A stretch of DNA of 64,000 bases from JALYXV01 sp963791545 (GCA_963791545.1 CAWBSR010000016.1:1-64000); one strand, 5' to 3'; shown: positions 25,260 through 34,771, counted from the stretch's first letter. Numbers and translations: made by a program. The notes: a model not told the origin generated them from the letters alone.

Positions 25260-25389
25260 TAGCATACCATTTCGAATACAGACGTACAAGCCGTTGGGGC
25301 TCACGGCGAGCCGCCGCCTGTCTAAACGGACGGGACGACCATCACCGCCGCGAATGATCACGAGGCTTACCAGAACGGGGACTATCACC

Positions 25390-26289
25390 ATGCATGAGAC
25401 CAGGCATTCTGTATCCCGCCGCCGTCAGCCGTGGCGAGCGATGGCGTTGCTGCTGGTCGCGGTCACCGTGGTTTCGGCGGCGTGCGGGTCGAGCAGCCCC
25501 AAGACGACCGGGACGACCGGGACCACCGCCGGTGCCGGCTCGTCGACGACCGCCAAACTGTCCGGAAAGCCATTGACGGTGGGCACGTCGGCCGACTTTC
25601 CGCCCCTGTCATCCAAGAGTTCGTCGGGGGGGATTGTCGGGTTCGAGAACGACATGCTGACCAAGGTTCTGGGCTCCATCGGGCACCCCTTCACCTGGTC
25701 GCAGCTGGACTTCAGTGGCCTCATTCCCGCCCTTCAATCGGGTCGCCTCGACATGGTCACCTCGGGCCTCTACCACACCGACGCGAGGGCGAAGGTCGTG
25801 GACTTCGTCGATTACATGCAGATCCCTCTGGCGGTCTTGACGCAGAAGTCCGACACCGCGTCGGTAAAGGACGCGATGGGCCTCTGCGGGCACTCGGTCG
25901 CCTACATCGTGGGAAGTCCCCCCGAACTGACCCAGATCCAAAAATGGAGCCAGCAGTGCACCACCGCGGGGAAAGGGGCGATCACCGCCCAGGGATATCA
26001 GTCCGTGGCCTCCGCGGTGGCCGACATCAGCAACGGCCGCACCTTCGCGGAACTCGAAGGTGACATCGTTGTCCTCTACATCGCCAAAACCCAAGCCGGC
26101 AACAAGCTGGGCGTTGCCTTCAACGTGGAGGGCGGGACATCCACCGTCGGTCTCGCGGTGCCGAAGGAGAGCGCGCTGCTTCCGGCCATCAAGTCGGCCA
26201 TGACGTCCTACATCGCATCGTCGGCTTACTGCGAGAATGCCAACGCCTGGGGATTGACTGCCGGAGACTTGCTGCGCACCTGCCCGTGA
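25390..26289 (+). CDS. Amino-acid-type ABC transporter substrate-binding lipoprotein
   Basis: 299 residues. Signal peptide with lipobox VSAAC (Cys32), then a Thr/Gly linker and an SBP_bac_3 fold: LTVGTSADFPPLSSK, GIVGFENDMLTKVLGSIG, DFSGLIPALQSGRLDMVTSG, KVVDFVDYMQIPLAVL, and a C-terminal GLAVPKESALLPAIKSAM. This is the PAAT family, binding amino acids or amine-like solutes outside the membrane. The ATG at 25390 heads the block; the permease-ATPase follows after 71 bp. Confidence 0.92.
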   Translation: MHETRHSVSRRRQPWRAMALLLVAVTVVSAACGSSSPKTTGTTGTTAGAGSSTTAKLSGKPLTVGTSADFPPLSSKSSSGGIVGFENDMLTKVLGSIGHPFTWSQLDFSGLIPALQSGRLDMVTSGLYHTDARAKVVDFVDYMQIPLAVLTQKSDTASVKDAMGLCGHSVAYIVGSPPELTQIQKWSQQCTTAGKGAITAQGYQSVASAVADISNGRTFAELEGDIVVLYIAKTQAGNKLGVAFNVEGGTSTVGLAVPKESALLPAIKSAMTSYIASSAYCENANAWGLTAGDLLRTCP

Positions 26290-26360
26290 CACCGGCACCT
26301 CCCGTATGTCGCCAACCAAGCGAGACAGGTGTCCGCGGTCATGAGGAGGCGTAGCAATCC

Positions 26361-28082
26361 ATGAAGGACTTCCTCCACTACGTAACGCTCTCGTCGCTCA
26401 TCTCCGGTGGGATCCTGGCGTTGGAGATCGCGGGACTTGGCTTGGTGGTTGCCTGGCCCCTTGCCCTGATCCTGGCCCTGCTCCGGAAATCTCGGATCCT
26501 GCCTGTTCGCTCCCTGGTCTCGGTGTACATCTGGATCATGAGGGGAACGCCGATCCTCCTCCAGCTCATCTTCCTGTATGACGTGCTGCCGCAATGGGGC
26601 ATCCGGTTGAGCTCCTTCTCCACCGCGGTGGTTGGTCTCGGGCTGAACGAAGCGGCATTCAGCGCCGAGATCATCCGGGGCGGCCTCCTTGCGGTGGGCC
26701 AGTCGCAACTCGATGCCGCGGCTTCCGTCGGGCTCTCGTCATCTCAGACCCTCTTCCGCGTTCAGATGCCCCAGGCGCTGCGGGTGATCGTGCCGACACT
26801 CGCCAACGAGGCGATCGCCATGGTCAAGAACACCTCGCTGGCGTCGGTGATCGCGGTGAGTGAACTCACCCTCAGAAGCGAACAGTTCGTGTCGGTGAGC
26901 TTCCAGTACGTCCCGATCTTCACCGCCGCCGCGGTCATCTACCTGGTGGCCACGTCTTCCCTCGTCCTGGTACAGCGGTACCTGGAGAATGCCTTCGATC
27001 TCGACAAGCGGACCCGGCGACGGTTGCGGATCCCCCGCCGCTGGATGGGCAGCGCCGCTGGCCTGGCCAAGATTTTCGCGGGGGCGCCCCCGCATCACCA
27101 GTCCGGGTCCGCCCCCTCTCCTGTTGCCGCGGGGCTGGCAGAAAATGGCGCTCGAGTGGGCGACCACTTCGGGTGGCTTTCGCACTCCGGAGGCACCGGC
27201 CTGTTTGCCGACTACCGCGAGCAGATCCGCACCGCCGCCGGTCGGCGAGAAGCGGCCGGCGACAGGGACTTCATCGTCGAGACCAAGGACCTGGAGAAGC
27301 ACTACGGGAGTGTGCAGATCCTGAAGGGGCTGAATCTCCGGGTGCGGCGAGGCGAGGTGCTGTGCATCCTCGGTCCGAGCGGTTCGGGCAAGAGCACCCT
27401 GTTGCGGATCCTGGATGGACTCGATACCGGCACGCGGGGCCAAGTGGCGGTCAACGGGGTTCCCCTTGGTCGCCACCATCTGGGATTGAAGGGTCTCGCC
27501 AGCCGCAAGATACAACCCAAGGACCGGCTTCGGGCGGGCGTGGCACTGGTGTTCCAGCAGTTCAATCTCTTCCAGCACAAGACCGCGATTGAAAACATCA
27601 TGATCGCACCCACCCTCGTCCTCGATGTCGACAAGAAGTTGTCGCGGAATACCGGCCGGATGCTCCTCAAGGAGGTCGGTCTCGAAGCCTTCGAGCACTC
27701 CTACCCCCACCAGATGTCGGGCGGCCAGCAGCAACGGGTGGCGATAGCCCGAGCATTGGCGCTGGCTCCGGAGGTGATGCTCTTTGATGAACCGACGTCC
27801 GCCCTCGATCCGGAGCGGGTCGGCGAGGTTCTGAGAGTGATGCTCGACCTGGCCGAGCACGGAATGACGATGATCGTCGTCACCCATGAAATCGAGTTTG
27901 CCAAGCGTTGTGCATCGCGGGTGCTGTTCATGGAGGAGGGCGTCGTCGTCGAGGAAGGGACCCCCGAGGAGATGTTCGACCATCCCCGCGAAGAGCGCAC
28001 CCGCCAGTTCTTGTCGGCCATTTCGGAGCACGGCCCCCGGGTTGTCCAGGTGCGCACTGCGCCCGCCACGGGCGACGAGTAG
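26361..28082 (+). CDS. Fused PAAT permease-ATPase
   Basis: 573 residues. Residues 1-220 are a GltK/HisM-like permease with several helices, the EAA-type loop AAFSAEIIRGGLLAVGQSQL then DAAASVGLS, and AIAMVKNTSLASVIAVSELT. A linker of about 90 residues leads to an ATPase domain from about 310: Walker A GPSGSGKST, Q-loop FQQFNLFQ, signature MSGGQQQRVAI, Walker B VMLFDEPTSALD, H-loop VVTHE. Usually permease and ATPase are separate genes; fusion in this order is uncommon and makes the transporter a homodimer of one chain. It should work with the 25390 lipoprotein. Confidence 0.92.
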   Translation: MKDFLHYVTLSSLISGGILALEIAGLGLVVAWPLALILALLRKSRILPVRSLVSVYIWIMRGTPILLQLIFLYDVLPQWGIRLSSFSTAVVGLGLNEAAFSAEIIRGGLLAVGQSQLDAAASVGLSSSQTLFRVQMPQALRVIVPTLANEAIAMVKNTSLASVIAVSELTLRSEQFVSVSFQYVPIFTAAAVIYLVATSSLVLVQRYLENAFDLDKRTRRRLRIPRRWMGSAAGLAKIFAGAPPHHQSGSAPSPVAAGLAENGARVGDHFGWLSHSGGTGLFADYREQIRTAAGRREAAGDRDFIVETKDLEKHYGSVQILKGLNLRVRRGEVLCILGPSGSGKSTLLRILDGLDTGTRGQVAVNGVPLGRHHLGLKGLASRKIQPKDRLRAGVALVFQQFNLFQHKTAIENIMIAPTLVLDVDKKLSRNTGRMLLKEVGLEAFEHSYPHQMSGGQQQRVAIARALALAPEVMLFDEPTSALDPERVGEVLRVMLDLAEHGMTMIVVTHEIEFAKRCASRVLFMEEGVVVEEGTPEEMFDHPREERTRQFLSAISEHGPRVVQVRTAPATGDE

Positions 28083-28145
28083 ATGAACCAGTGAGCGGGG
28101 CGATGCGCCAGCCGACCGTACCTATGTCACAGGCAGGAGGCAACG

Positions 28146-29438
28146 ATGCAGATCGAAGGTAACGGGCGCGAGGCTTCGGCAACTTTGAACTCGCTCCGGG
28201 AAAAGCTTGACAGTGCCCCGGTCGGGTGGGAGACGGGTCGCGGCCTGCCGCCAGAGTGCTATTGCGACGACGCGGCCTTCGAACTCGAGCGCCACGCCAT
28301 TTTTTCCCGTGAATGGGTGTGCGTCGGGCGGGCCGACCAGATCCCCAAGCCAGGCGACTACTTCACCCTGACCTTGACCGATGAGCCGTTGATCGTCCTG
28401 CGGGGGGAGGACGAAAGCATCCGCGTCTTGTCGGGCATATGCCGTCACCGGGGCATGGTCCTCACCGAGCCATGGGACGGCGAGTGGGGCGATTGGTTCG
28501 AGGATCCACCCGACACGAAGGGCAACTGCGGTAAGGGGTTCCGGTGCCCCTATCACTTCTGGACCTATGGACTCGACGGCCGGCTCCTAGGGGCGCCCGA
28601 GATGAGGCGAACACCGAGCTTCCAGCGCGACGAGCTTTCACTCCCGAAGGTGCGCTCCGAGATCTGGGAAGGCTTCATCTTCGTCAACTTCGATGACGGC
28701 GCCGATCCCTTGGCCGGCCGGCTGGCCCCGCTCTCGGAGCTGATAGCCGACTGGCACCTCTCGGAGATGGTGACCGAGGATCCGGCGGTCCTGAAGAAGC
28801 TGCCGTGGAACTGGAAGATCATGCAGGAAAACTCGATGGACATCTACCACGTCGACCGCTTGCACTTTCCCCGCCACGCTGTCCTACCGGGGGCCGGTTA
28901 CCTTTCCGTGACGATCGACACCGGCGACGCCGCGATCGTGGCCGGGCACCGGGCGACTCACAAAGATTTCGCCTTGTCGCCGATCGGAAAGGCGTTGTTA
29001 CCGGTTATCAAGAGCCTCACCGACGACGAGCGCAGCCTTTCCTACGTGATCTGCATTCCCCCCGCACTCCTCATCATCCTCAACAGTGATTCGGCGTTCT
29101 ACCGGATCGTGCATCCTAGAGGCGCCGGCGCCGTCGATATCCGTCAGACCCTTATGGTGCCCGCAGAGTACCGGTCGATGCCGAACTATCGGGACCTGGT
29201 CCAGGTCGGCGCCTCGATGCACCTCCGGCTGAACCACCAGGACTACATGGTGGACGGCAGCCTGCAGCGGGCGACGCATTCCCGCTTCGCCCCCCGGGGC
29301 CCCTATGGCTGGCAGGAGGAGATCGTCGCCCAGTTCGACGACTGGGTGGCCCGGCGATACGGCCGACCAGGACCATCCGTCGTAGACGGCGAAGGGACCC
29401 GGGTCAGAAGCGACGACTCCGCGGCGATCCCACGGTGA
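28146..29438 (+). CDS. Rieske-type ring-hydroxylating/N-demethylating oxygenase, alpha subunit
   Basis: 430 residues. Rieske [2Fe-2S] ligands are seen in CRHRGM (about residue 99) and CPYHFW (about 134). The catalytic domain has IMQENSMDIYHVDRLHF, giving the D...H....H mononuclear iron triad, and a later conserved aspartate in NHQDYMVDG. No reductase or ferredoxin gene is adjacent. Such alpha subunits catalyse aromatic dihydroxylation or N/O-demethylation; the neighbouring ligase and transporter favour an amine or N-methyl substrate, but this is inference. The next gene starts 7 bp later. Confidence 0.92.
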   Translation: MQIEGNGREASATLNSLREKLDSAPVGWETGRGLPPECYCDDAAFELERHAIFSREWVCVGRADQIPKPGDYFTLTLTDEPLIVLRGEDESIRVLSGICRHRGMVLTEPWDGEWGDWFEDPPDTKGNCGKGFRCPYHFWTYGLDGRLLGAPEMRRTPSFQRDELSLPKVRSEIWEGFIFVNFDDGADPLAGRLAPLSELIADWHLSEMVTEDPAVLKKLPWNWKIMQENSMDIYHVDRLHFPRHAVLPGAGYLSVTIDTGDAAIVAGHRATHKDFALSPIGKALLPVIKSLTDDERSLSYVICIPPALLIILNSDSAFYRIVHPRGAGAVDIRQTLMVPAEYRSMPNYRDLVQVGASMHLRLNHQDYMVDGSLQRATHSRFAPRGPYGWQEEIVAQFDDWVARRYGRPGPSVVDGEGTRVRSDDSAAIPR

Positions 29439-29445
29439 GGTGCCC

Positions 29446-30360
29446 ATGACGGGAACCATCGGCACCGTCGGCTTCGTGGGCCTCGGCGTCATGGGCGCAC
29501 CCATGGCGGCCAATCTGGTGAAAGCGGGATTTGACGTGGTGGGGCTCAATTGGCGGCCCAAGTCCTCGGCGGGGCTGGTCGCGGCCGGGGGTCGGGTCGC
29601 CGACACGATCGCAGAGGTGACAGCTCAGGCCGACGCCGTGGTCACCATGCTGCCGGACGGCGCGGCAGTGGAAACGGTGGTCATGAGCACCGCGGGCGTC
29701 CTGGCCAGCGCCAATCCCGGGCTCGTGTATATCGACATGAGCACGATCGATCTGGCCACCACACGGCGCATAGGCCAGGCGGCGGAGGACTTCGGGGTCC
29801 ATGCCCTCGACGCTCCCGTCTCCGGCGGTGAGCGCGGGGCTATCGAAGCCACGCTGTCGATCATGGTGGGGGGTACACGCACCGCCTATGACCTGGCCAT
29901 GCCCGTCTTCGAGGCGGTCGGCACGACGATCGCCCACGTCGGTCCCGCGGGGACCGGTCAGACTGTCAAGGCGGCCAATCAGCTGATCGTCGGGGGCACC
30001 ATCGCCCTGGTGGCCGAGGCCATGGTGTTCCTCGAGGCTCACAACGTGGCCATGGAACCCGCCATCCGTGTCCTCTCCGGCGGCCTCGCCGGCAATCGGA
30101 TCCTGGAGCGCAAGGGCGCCGGGATGGTGGCACGGGACTTCCGGCCCGGCTTCCGGGTCGACCTTCACCACAAGGACATGGGCATCGCGCTCGACGCCGC
30201 CCGGGAGGCCGGCGTGTGCCTGTCCATCGGAGCCCTGGTCGGCCAACTCTTTACCGCCCTTCGTGCCCAAGGCGATGGTGCGCTGGATCACACCGCCCTC
30301 CTCTGCCTGGTGGAGATGATGTCGGGCCGGGGCCCTTACGTGGGGACCCCCGAGCAGTGA
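29446..30360 (+). CDS. beta-Hydroxyacid dehydrogenase (tartronate semialdehyde/3-hydroxyisobutyrate dehydrogenase family)
   Basis: 304 residues. An N-terminal Rossmann motif VGFVGLGVMGAPMAANLVKAG, then VYIDMSTIDLATT, the substrate motif DAPVSGGERGAIEATLSIMV and the catalytic-lysine region GTGQTVKAANQLIVGG are all conserved. It reduces short semialdehydes or oxidises beta-hydroxy acids with NAD(P). GlxR-type enzymes take part in glyoxylate and purine (allantoin) breakdown. ATG 29446 behind GGTGAGGTGCCC; a GTG at 29440 is possible. Confidence 0.93.
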   Translation: MTGTIGTVGFVGLGVMGAPMAANLVKAGFDVVGLNWRPKSSAGLVAAGGRVADTIAEVTAQADAVVTMLPDGAAVETVVMSTAGVLASANPGLVYIDMSTIDLATTRRIGQAAEDFGVHALDAPVSGGERGAIEATLSIMVGGTRTAYDLAMPVFEAVGTTIAHVGPAGTGQTVKAANQLIVGGTIALVAEAMVFLEAHNVAMEPAIRVLSGGLAGNRILERKGAGMVARDFRPGFRVDLHHKDMGIALDAAREAGVCLSIGALVGQLFTALRAQGDGALDHTALLCLVEMMSGRGPYVGTPEQ

Positions 30361-31400
30361 GCTCACCGGACGACTTCGACGTGCTGGTATCCGGCGTCCC
30401 CTTCGGGTGCCAGGACCGCCGGCCCGATGAGACATGGCTCACCGGGCGTCAGATTGACCAGCTCCACGCGGTTTCACCGCGGATCGTGCTGCACCACATC
30501 GGGGCGCCCGATCTGAATTCTGGCCGGGCGTCGATCCCGAATCCCAAGGCGTTCCTCGTCGAGACCAGCGGCATCGACCCCGGCTACGAGGAGATGCCCG
30601 GGTTTGTGTCGGGCGAAGCGCTGAAGAAGGCGATCACCGCGGACCTTCACTTCATCCAGTCCTGCAGCGCCGGCGTCGAGCATCTTCTTCCCCTGGTCCC
30701 GCCGGGACTTCCGGTTTGCAACGCATCAGGGGTCCATGCCAACGCCATTGCCGAAACAGTCATCGGCGTGATCCTGGCCCGGGCCAAGATGCTGCCGCAA
30801 CGAAGGCAGGACCAGGAGGACCGGGTCTGGCGTCAATTGCCTTGTCGAGAACTCGTCGGGTCCACTGTTTGCATCCTCGGTGTCGGCCGGATCGGAACGG
30901 CGGTCGCCCGCTTGGCCCGGGCATTCGAGATGCGAACAGTGGGCCTCCGCCGTGGGGGTGGATCCGTCGCCGACGAGTTCGACGCCGTGTACGGCGTAAC
31001 CGACCGGATGGCCGCCCTGAGGGGGGCCGACTACCTTGTCGTCGCCTGTCCTCTGACCGATGAGACCAGGGGCCTGATCGGCGAGCCCGAGCTGTCGGCA
31101 CTGAAGCCTGGCGCCCTCCTCCTCAACGTGGCCCGGGGCGCGATCGTGGACGAGGGCGCCCTCCTCGAGATCCTGGGCCGCGGCCATTTGTCGGGGGCAT
31201 TCCTCGACGCCCACATCGAGGAGCCGCTGCCTGCCGACCATCCCTTGTGGGCCATGCCCGGGGTGGATATCTCGCCCCACGACTCACACGCCTCGCAGCT
31301 GATGGGAGACCGCCACGTTTCCTTGTTCTGCGAGAACCTCCGCCGTTGCCTGTCCGAGGAGCCATTGCTCAACGTGGTCGATGCGCGACGGGGCTACTGA
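30357..31400 (+). CDS. D-2-hydroxyacid dehydrogenase
   Basis: 347 residues from a GTG that overlaps the previous stop by 4 bp (GTGA). Catalytic domain with LPVCNASGVHANAIAETVIG, NAD-binding VGSTVCILGVGRIGTAVARL, GADYLVVACPLTDETRGLI, LNVARGAIVDEGAL, and the final GVDISPHDSHAS. The histidine of the usual Asp-His pair is replaced in context by SPHDSH, still containing a His. Probably reduces a 2-oxo acid such as glyoxylate or hydroxypyruvate. Translationally coupled to the dehydrogenase upstream. Confidence 0.9.
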   Translation: MSSPDDFDVLVSGVPFGCQDRRPDETWLTGRQIDQLHAVSPRIVLHHIGAPDLNSGRASIPNPKAFLVETSGIDPGYEEMPGFVSGEALKKAITADLHFIQSCSAGVEHLLPLVPPGLPVCNASGVHANAIAETVIGVILARAKMLPQRRQDQEDRVWRQLPCRELVGSTVCILGVGRIGTAVARLARAFEMRTVGLRRGGGSVADEFDAVYGVTDRMAALRGADYLVVACPLTDETRGLIGEPELSALKPGALLLNVARGAIVDEGALLEILGRGHLSGAFLDAHIEEPLPADHPLWAMPGVDISPHDSHASQLMGDRHVSLFCENLRRCLSEEPLLNVVDARRGY

Positions 31401-31429
31401 CAATGTCGAGAAAAGGCTAAGGAGACACC

Positions 31430-32800
31430 ATGGATACGGCACGCACCGTGAATCCCGAGCACGCCGCGCTCGCGGAGGATCTGCGACGTGACGGCGTCGA
31501 GTTTGCGATCGGTTCGTTCATCGATGTCTCAGGAAGGTGCAAATCGAAGATCGTTCCCATCGCCGAGCTGCCCCGGATGCTGGCCGGCAGTGAACGCTAT
31601 ACCCCTCGGGGCCTGGGCGATCTTGGCGTGATGACGCCCGACGAGGACGAGATAGTGGCCGTGCCGGACCGCAGCACCATGCGCCGGGTCACCTGGGACC
31701 GGCGGTTCGTGTGGTTTGCCGCCGACATGTATTACGGGGGCCGTGAGCCGTTCGCCTTGTGCCCCCGGTCGATCCTGAAGAAGCAACTTTCGATCGCCGC
31801 CGACAAGGGGTACCGCTTCGATCTGGGTGTCGAGCCGGAGTTCTACGTCTTCCGCGGTCCACCTCGGCCCCAGGACGGCTACCTGCAGCCGATGACCCGC
31901 AGCGAGATGCTGCGACCCACGTCCGCCTACGACGTAGAGGCTGCGATGGACTCCATGCCCTACCTGGCAGCGATGGTGGGGCACCTCAACGAATCCGGTT
32001 TCGAGGTATTCAGCTTCGACAGCGAAGGTGGCGACGGCCAGTACGAGTTCGACTTCGAATACCGCGAAGCCCTCATCATGTGTGACCAGTTGAGTTTCTT
32101 CAAGCTTATGGCCCGCCAGGTTGCCAAGCAGTTCGGCCTCGAGGTCACCTTCATGCCCAAGCCGTACAGCGAAAGCTGGGGGTCGGGAGCCCACTTCAAC
32201 ATGAGCCTCGTCGACCTGAACACCGGGGAAAACGCCTTTTTTCAGCGGGATACCGACAGATCCGATCCGTGGACCGAGACCTCCCGCCAGTTCGCCGCCG
32301 GCATTCTCCGCCATGCCCGCGCGATCGCGGCGGTCGCCACGCCAACGGTGAACTCGTACAAGCGGCTGACGGAGCGCTTGTCCGACGGGACCGTCTCCTG
32401 GGCGCCGGTGTGGATCACCTACGGGCACAACAACCGCTCGTGCATGCTGCGATTCCCGGGCAACCGGCCCTGCATCGAGAATCGCGCCGTCGACATCGCC
32501 ACCAATCCGTACCTGACGGCGGCTTTCTTACTGCGGGCCGGCCTCGAAGGTATCGAGCGTGGTTATGACCCGGGCGAGGCGATGGAAACCAACGCCTACC
32601 TGAGCGCGGGGGGCGGTATGCCGCAGCTTCCCCGGACCCTTCTGGAAGCGGTGGAGGCCTTCCGCGACGACGAGCTGACGGCCGAGGTCTTCCCCAAGAA
32701 CTTCATTGACGAATACGTCAACAAGTGCGAGTCGGAATGGCAGAGCTACCACGCGACGGTCAGTGAGTGGGAGCGGGAAAAGTATCTGTACAACCTGTAA
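31430..32800 (+). CDS. Glutamine-synthetase-like ligase (GlnT/GS type III-like)
   Basis: 456 residues, ATG 31430 behind AAGGAGACACC. Core GS motifs: FDLGVEPEFYVF, GQYEFDFEYREAL (metal glutamates), FMPKPYSESWGSGAHFNMSL, TPTVNSYKRLTE, RSCMLRFPGNRPCIENRAVD and IATNPYLTAAFLLRAGLEGI. Shorter than classic GSIII and akin to GlnT and gamma-glutamyl-methylamide synthetase, which join an amine to glutamate. In this locus it would capture ammonia or a small amine released from the substrate. The exact amine is not visible in the sequence. Confidence 0.9.
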   Translation: MDTARTVNPEHAALAEDLRRDGVEFAIGSFIDVSGRCKSKIVPIAELPRMLAGSERYTPRGLGDLGVMTPDEDEIVAVPDRSTMRRVTWDRRFVWFAADMYYGGREPFALCPRSILKKQLSIAADKGYRFDLGVEPEFYVFRGPPRPQDGYLQPMTRSEMLRPTSAYDVEAAMDSMPYLAAMVGHLNESGFEVFSFDSEGGDGQYEFDFEYREALIMCDQLSFFKLMARQVAKQFGLEVTFMPKPYSESWGSGAHFNMSLVDLNTGENAFFQRDTDRSDPWTETSRQFAAGILRHARAIAAVATPTVNSYKRLTERLSDGTVSWAPVWITYGHNNRSCMLRFPGNRPCIENRAVDIATNPYLTAAFLLRAGLEGIERGYDPGEAMETNAYLSAGGGMPQLPRTLLEAVEAFRDDELTAEVFPKNFIDEYVNKCESEWQSYHATVSEWEREKYLYNL

Positions 32801-32816
32801 AGACGGGGGAGAGACG

Positions 32817-34064
32817 GTGGGAAAGGAAGATCAAACGCGCGCCGCGGCCAACAACGAGACGGTCCGGCGTTTCGGCGCCACGTCGCCGGTACTGGTGGAT
32901 GTCCGACCGGCGGGCGAGGTGGTGCCGGGATTCGCGAGCAACACCATCTTGACCTCGGGTCCCCCGATGGCCTGGGAGGATTTCATCGGGGGGCAGCGCG
33001 ACGCGGTCATCGGAGCCGCCCAGTACGAAGGCCTCGGGAGCTCCCGGGACGAGGTGATCACGGGGCTGGACTCGGGCGCCATCGAGGTTCTCCCCTGCAG
33101 CGCCCTGCACTGCGTGGGGTCGGTCGCCGGTGTCTATAGCGCGTCGATGCCGGTGTTCGTGGTGGAGGACGCGGGATCCGGGAGCCGGGCCTTTTGCAAC
33201 CTGTACGAGGGCTCCTCACCGCGTCGGTTGAACTACGGCTGCTACGACGATGAGGTGCATGACCGGTTGGTGTGGATTCGGGAGCACCTCGGGCCTGCCA
33301 TGCAAGAGTTGATCGCGGCGATGGGACCGGTCGACTTGCGGCCCCTGATGGTACGCGCCCTCCATATGGGTGACGAGATGCACAGCCGCAACAATGCCGG
33401 CTGCCTGCTGTTCATGGCCGAGGTCATCAATCGGGCAGGACGGTTGGGCGAGAGCACCGATCTCATCACCGCCCTCCGGGAGATCGTGTCGGATCAATAC
33501 TTCTTTCTCCGCCTATCGATGGGCGCCGCCAAGTGCATCGCCGATCGAGGTCACGGCATCGAGGCGTCCAGCGTGGTCACTGCCATGGCGATCAGCTGCC
33601 GCGGTTTCGGGATCCGGGTGAGCGGCCTCGGTGACCAGTGGTTCACGGGCCCTCCGCCGGTGTTCGAGGGCCACTTCTTCGAGGGCCACACCTCGGCCGA
33701 GGTGTCGTGGATGGGCGGCGAGAGCATCATGACCGAGACGGTCGGGCTCGGTGGCTTCGCCCAGGCGGCGGCCCCCGCGCTGCACCGCTACCAGGGCGGC
33801 ACGGTGGCAGCCATGGTGGAGCGGAACCTTGAGATGTACGAGATCACCGTTGCCGAGAACGAGGAGTTCAAGATCCCATACTTCGACTACCGGGGCTCAC
33901 CGGTAGGGATCGACATTTTCCGGGTCGCGGAAACGGGAATCCTGCCGGTGATGGATGCTGGTCTGGCCGGCGTGGGCGGCGGTCAGATCGGCGCCGGAGT
34001 CCTGCGGGCGCCGCGGGAATGTTTCGAGGCTGCGATGGCGGCCTACGAGGCGCGCTACGCCTAG
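32817..34064 (+). CDS. DUF1116 (YlbE-type) protein
   Basis: 415 residues from a GTG behind GGGGGAGAGAC, 17 bp after the ligase. Family blocks: GPPMAWEDFIGGQRDAVIGA, LHMGDEMHSRNNAGCLLFMA, FFLRLSMGAAKCIADRGHGI, GQIGAGVLRAPRECF. In E. coli, YlbE works with FdrA and YlbF in an oxamate carbamoyltransferase at the end of allantoin use. Here the FdrA and YlbF partners are absent, so this copy may have another role. It ends the forward block and overlaps the convergent amidotransferase by 4 bp. Confidence 0.87.
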   Translation: MGKEDQTRAAANNETVRRFGATSPVLVDVRPAGEVVPGFASNTILTSGPPMAWEDFIGGQRDAVIGAAQYEGLGSSRDEVITGLDSGAIEVLPCSALHCVGSVAGVYSASMPVFVVEDAGSGSRAFCNLYEGSSPRRLNYGCYDDEVHDRLVWIREHLGPAMQELIAAMGPVDLRPLMVRALHMGDEMHSRNNAGCLLFMAEVINRAGRLGESTDLITALREIVSDQYFFLRLSMGAAKCIADRGHGIEASSVVTAMAISCRGFGIRVSGLGDQWFTGPPPVFEGHFFEGHTSAEVSWMGGESIMTETVGLGGFAQAAAPALHRYQGGTVAAMVERNLEMYEITVAENEEFKIPYFDYRGSPVGIDIFRVAETGILPVMDAGLAGVGGGQIGAGVLRAPRECFEAAMAAYEARYA

Positions 34065-34771
34065 CCGGGTTCTCGGAGCGCCTGTGCCCCCCGCGCGGAG
34101 CGCTGCAGGAAGTGGTCGAGCAGCACCCCGGCGCGGCGGGCCGAGCCGGCAGCATGGAGCTCGGCTTGGGCCAGCAAGGACTCGCGGTGGTGCGCCTCGC
34201 CATTCCCCGCCCGGTCGGCCTCGTCGAGCCAGGTTCGCAGGAGCCGGGGCGACACTTCGGGATGGAACTGCAGGCCGAGATGGGGGCCCGACGCGAACGC
34301 GTGCGGGCACAGGTCGCTCCACGCCAACCGTTGGGCGCCGGGGGGAACGCTGAACGCATCACTGTGCCAAGCCAACCAGGGACCCGGGGGGACCAAATCG
34401 GTGTCGTCACTCTGGAGCCAGAGCCATCCCACCTCCGTTACTGGCGCCTTCCCGACCGTGCCGCCCAGGGCGTAGGACAACAGCTGGCCACCGAAGCAGA
34501 CGCCGAGGACCGGGACGTCCGAGGCCACGGCAAGTCTCACCAGCGCCACTTCGGGTGGGATCCAGCTGACTGCATCGTCGTAGACCGACTCGTTGGAGCC
34601 CAGCACCATGACGGCGTCGAATTCACGGGGGTCCGGCAGCCGGTCGGCGACTTCGTCGACCCGGACCATTTGCAGTACCAGTTCCCGTGCTTCCGCCGCC
34701 TGCTGAAGCAGCTCTGGCCCTTCGTTGGCGCCGTGGGTCAGAACCAGGATTCCTCCACCGCCTGCCGTCAT
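34061..34771 (-). CDS. GMP-synthase-like class I glutamine amidotransferase
   Basis: 236 residues. Catalytic cysteine in PVLGVCFGGQLLSYALGG and the His-Glu pair in LGLQFHPEVSP give the triad. No synthetase domain follows. Stand-alone GATase-1 proteins hydrolyse gamma-glutamyl compounds (PuuD/YcjL-like) or act as subunits. In this locus hydrolysis of a gamma-glutamyl amine made by the 31430 ligase is an attractive guess. The stop overlaps that of the DUF1116 gene. Confidence 0.87.
   Translation of the reverse strand: MTAGGGGILVLTHGANEGPELLQQAAEARELVLQMVRVDEVADRLPDPREFDAVMVLGSNESVYDDAVSWIPPEVALVRLAVASDVPVLGVCFGGQLLSYALGGTVGKAPVTEVGWLWLQSDDTDLVPPGPWLAWHSDAFSVPPGAQRLAWSDLCPHAFASGPHLGLQFHPEVSPRLLRTWLDEADRAGNGEAHHRESLLAQAELHAAGSARRAGVLLDHFLQRSARGAQALREPG

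Noticed and set aside
26739..28031. 430-codon minus-strand frame opposite the fused ABC protein
   Set aside because: Shadow of a strongly supported gene; no family similarity and Gln/His/Arg-biased composition.
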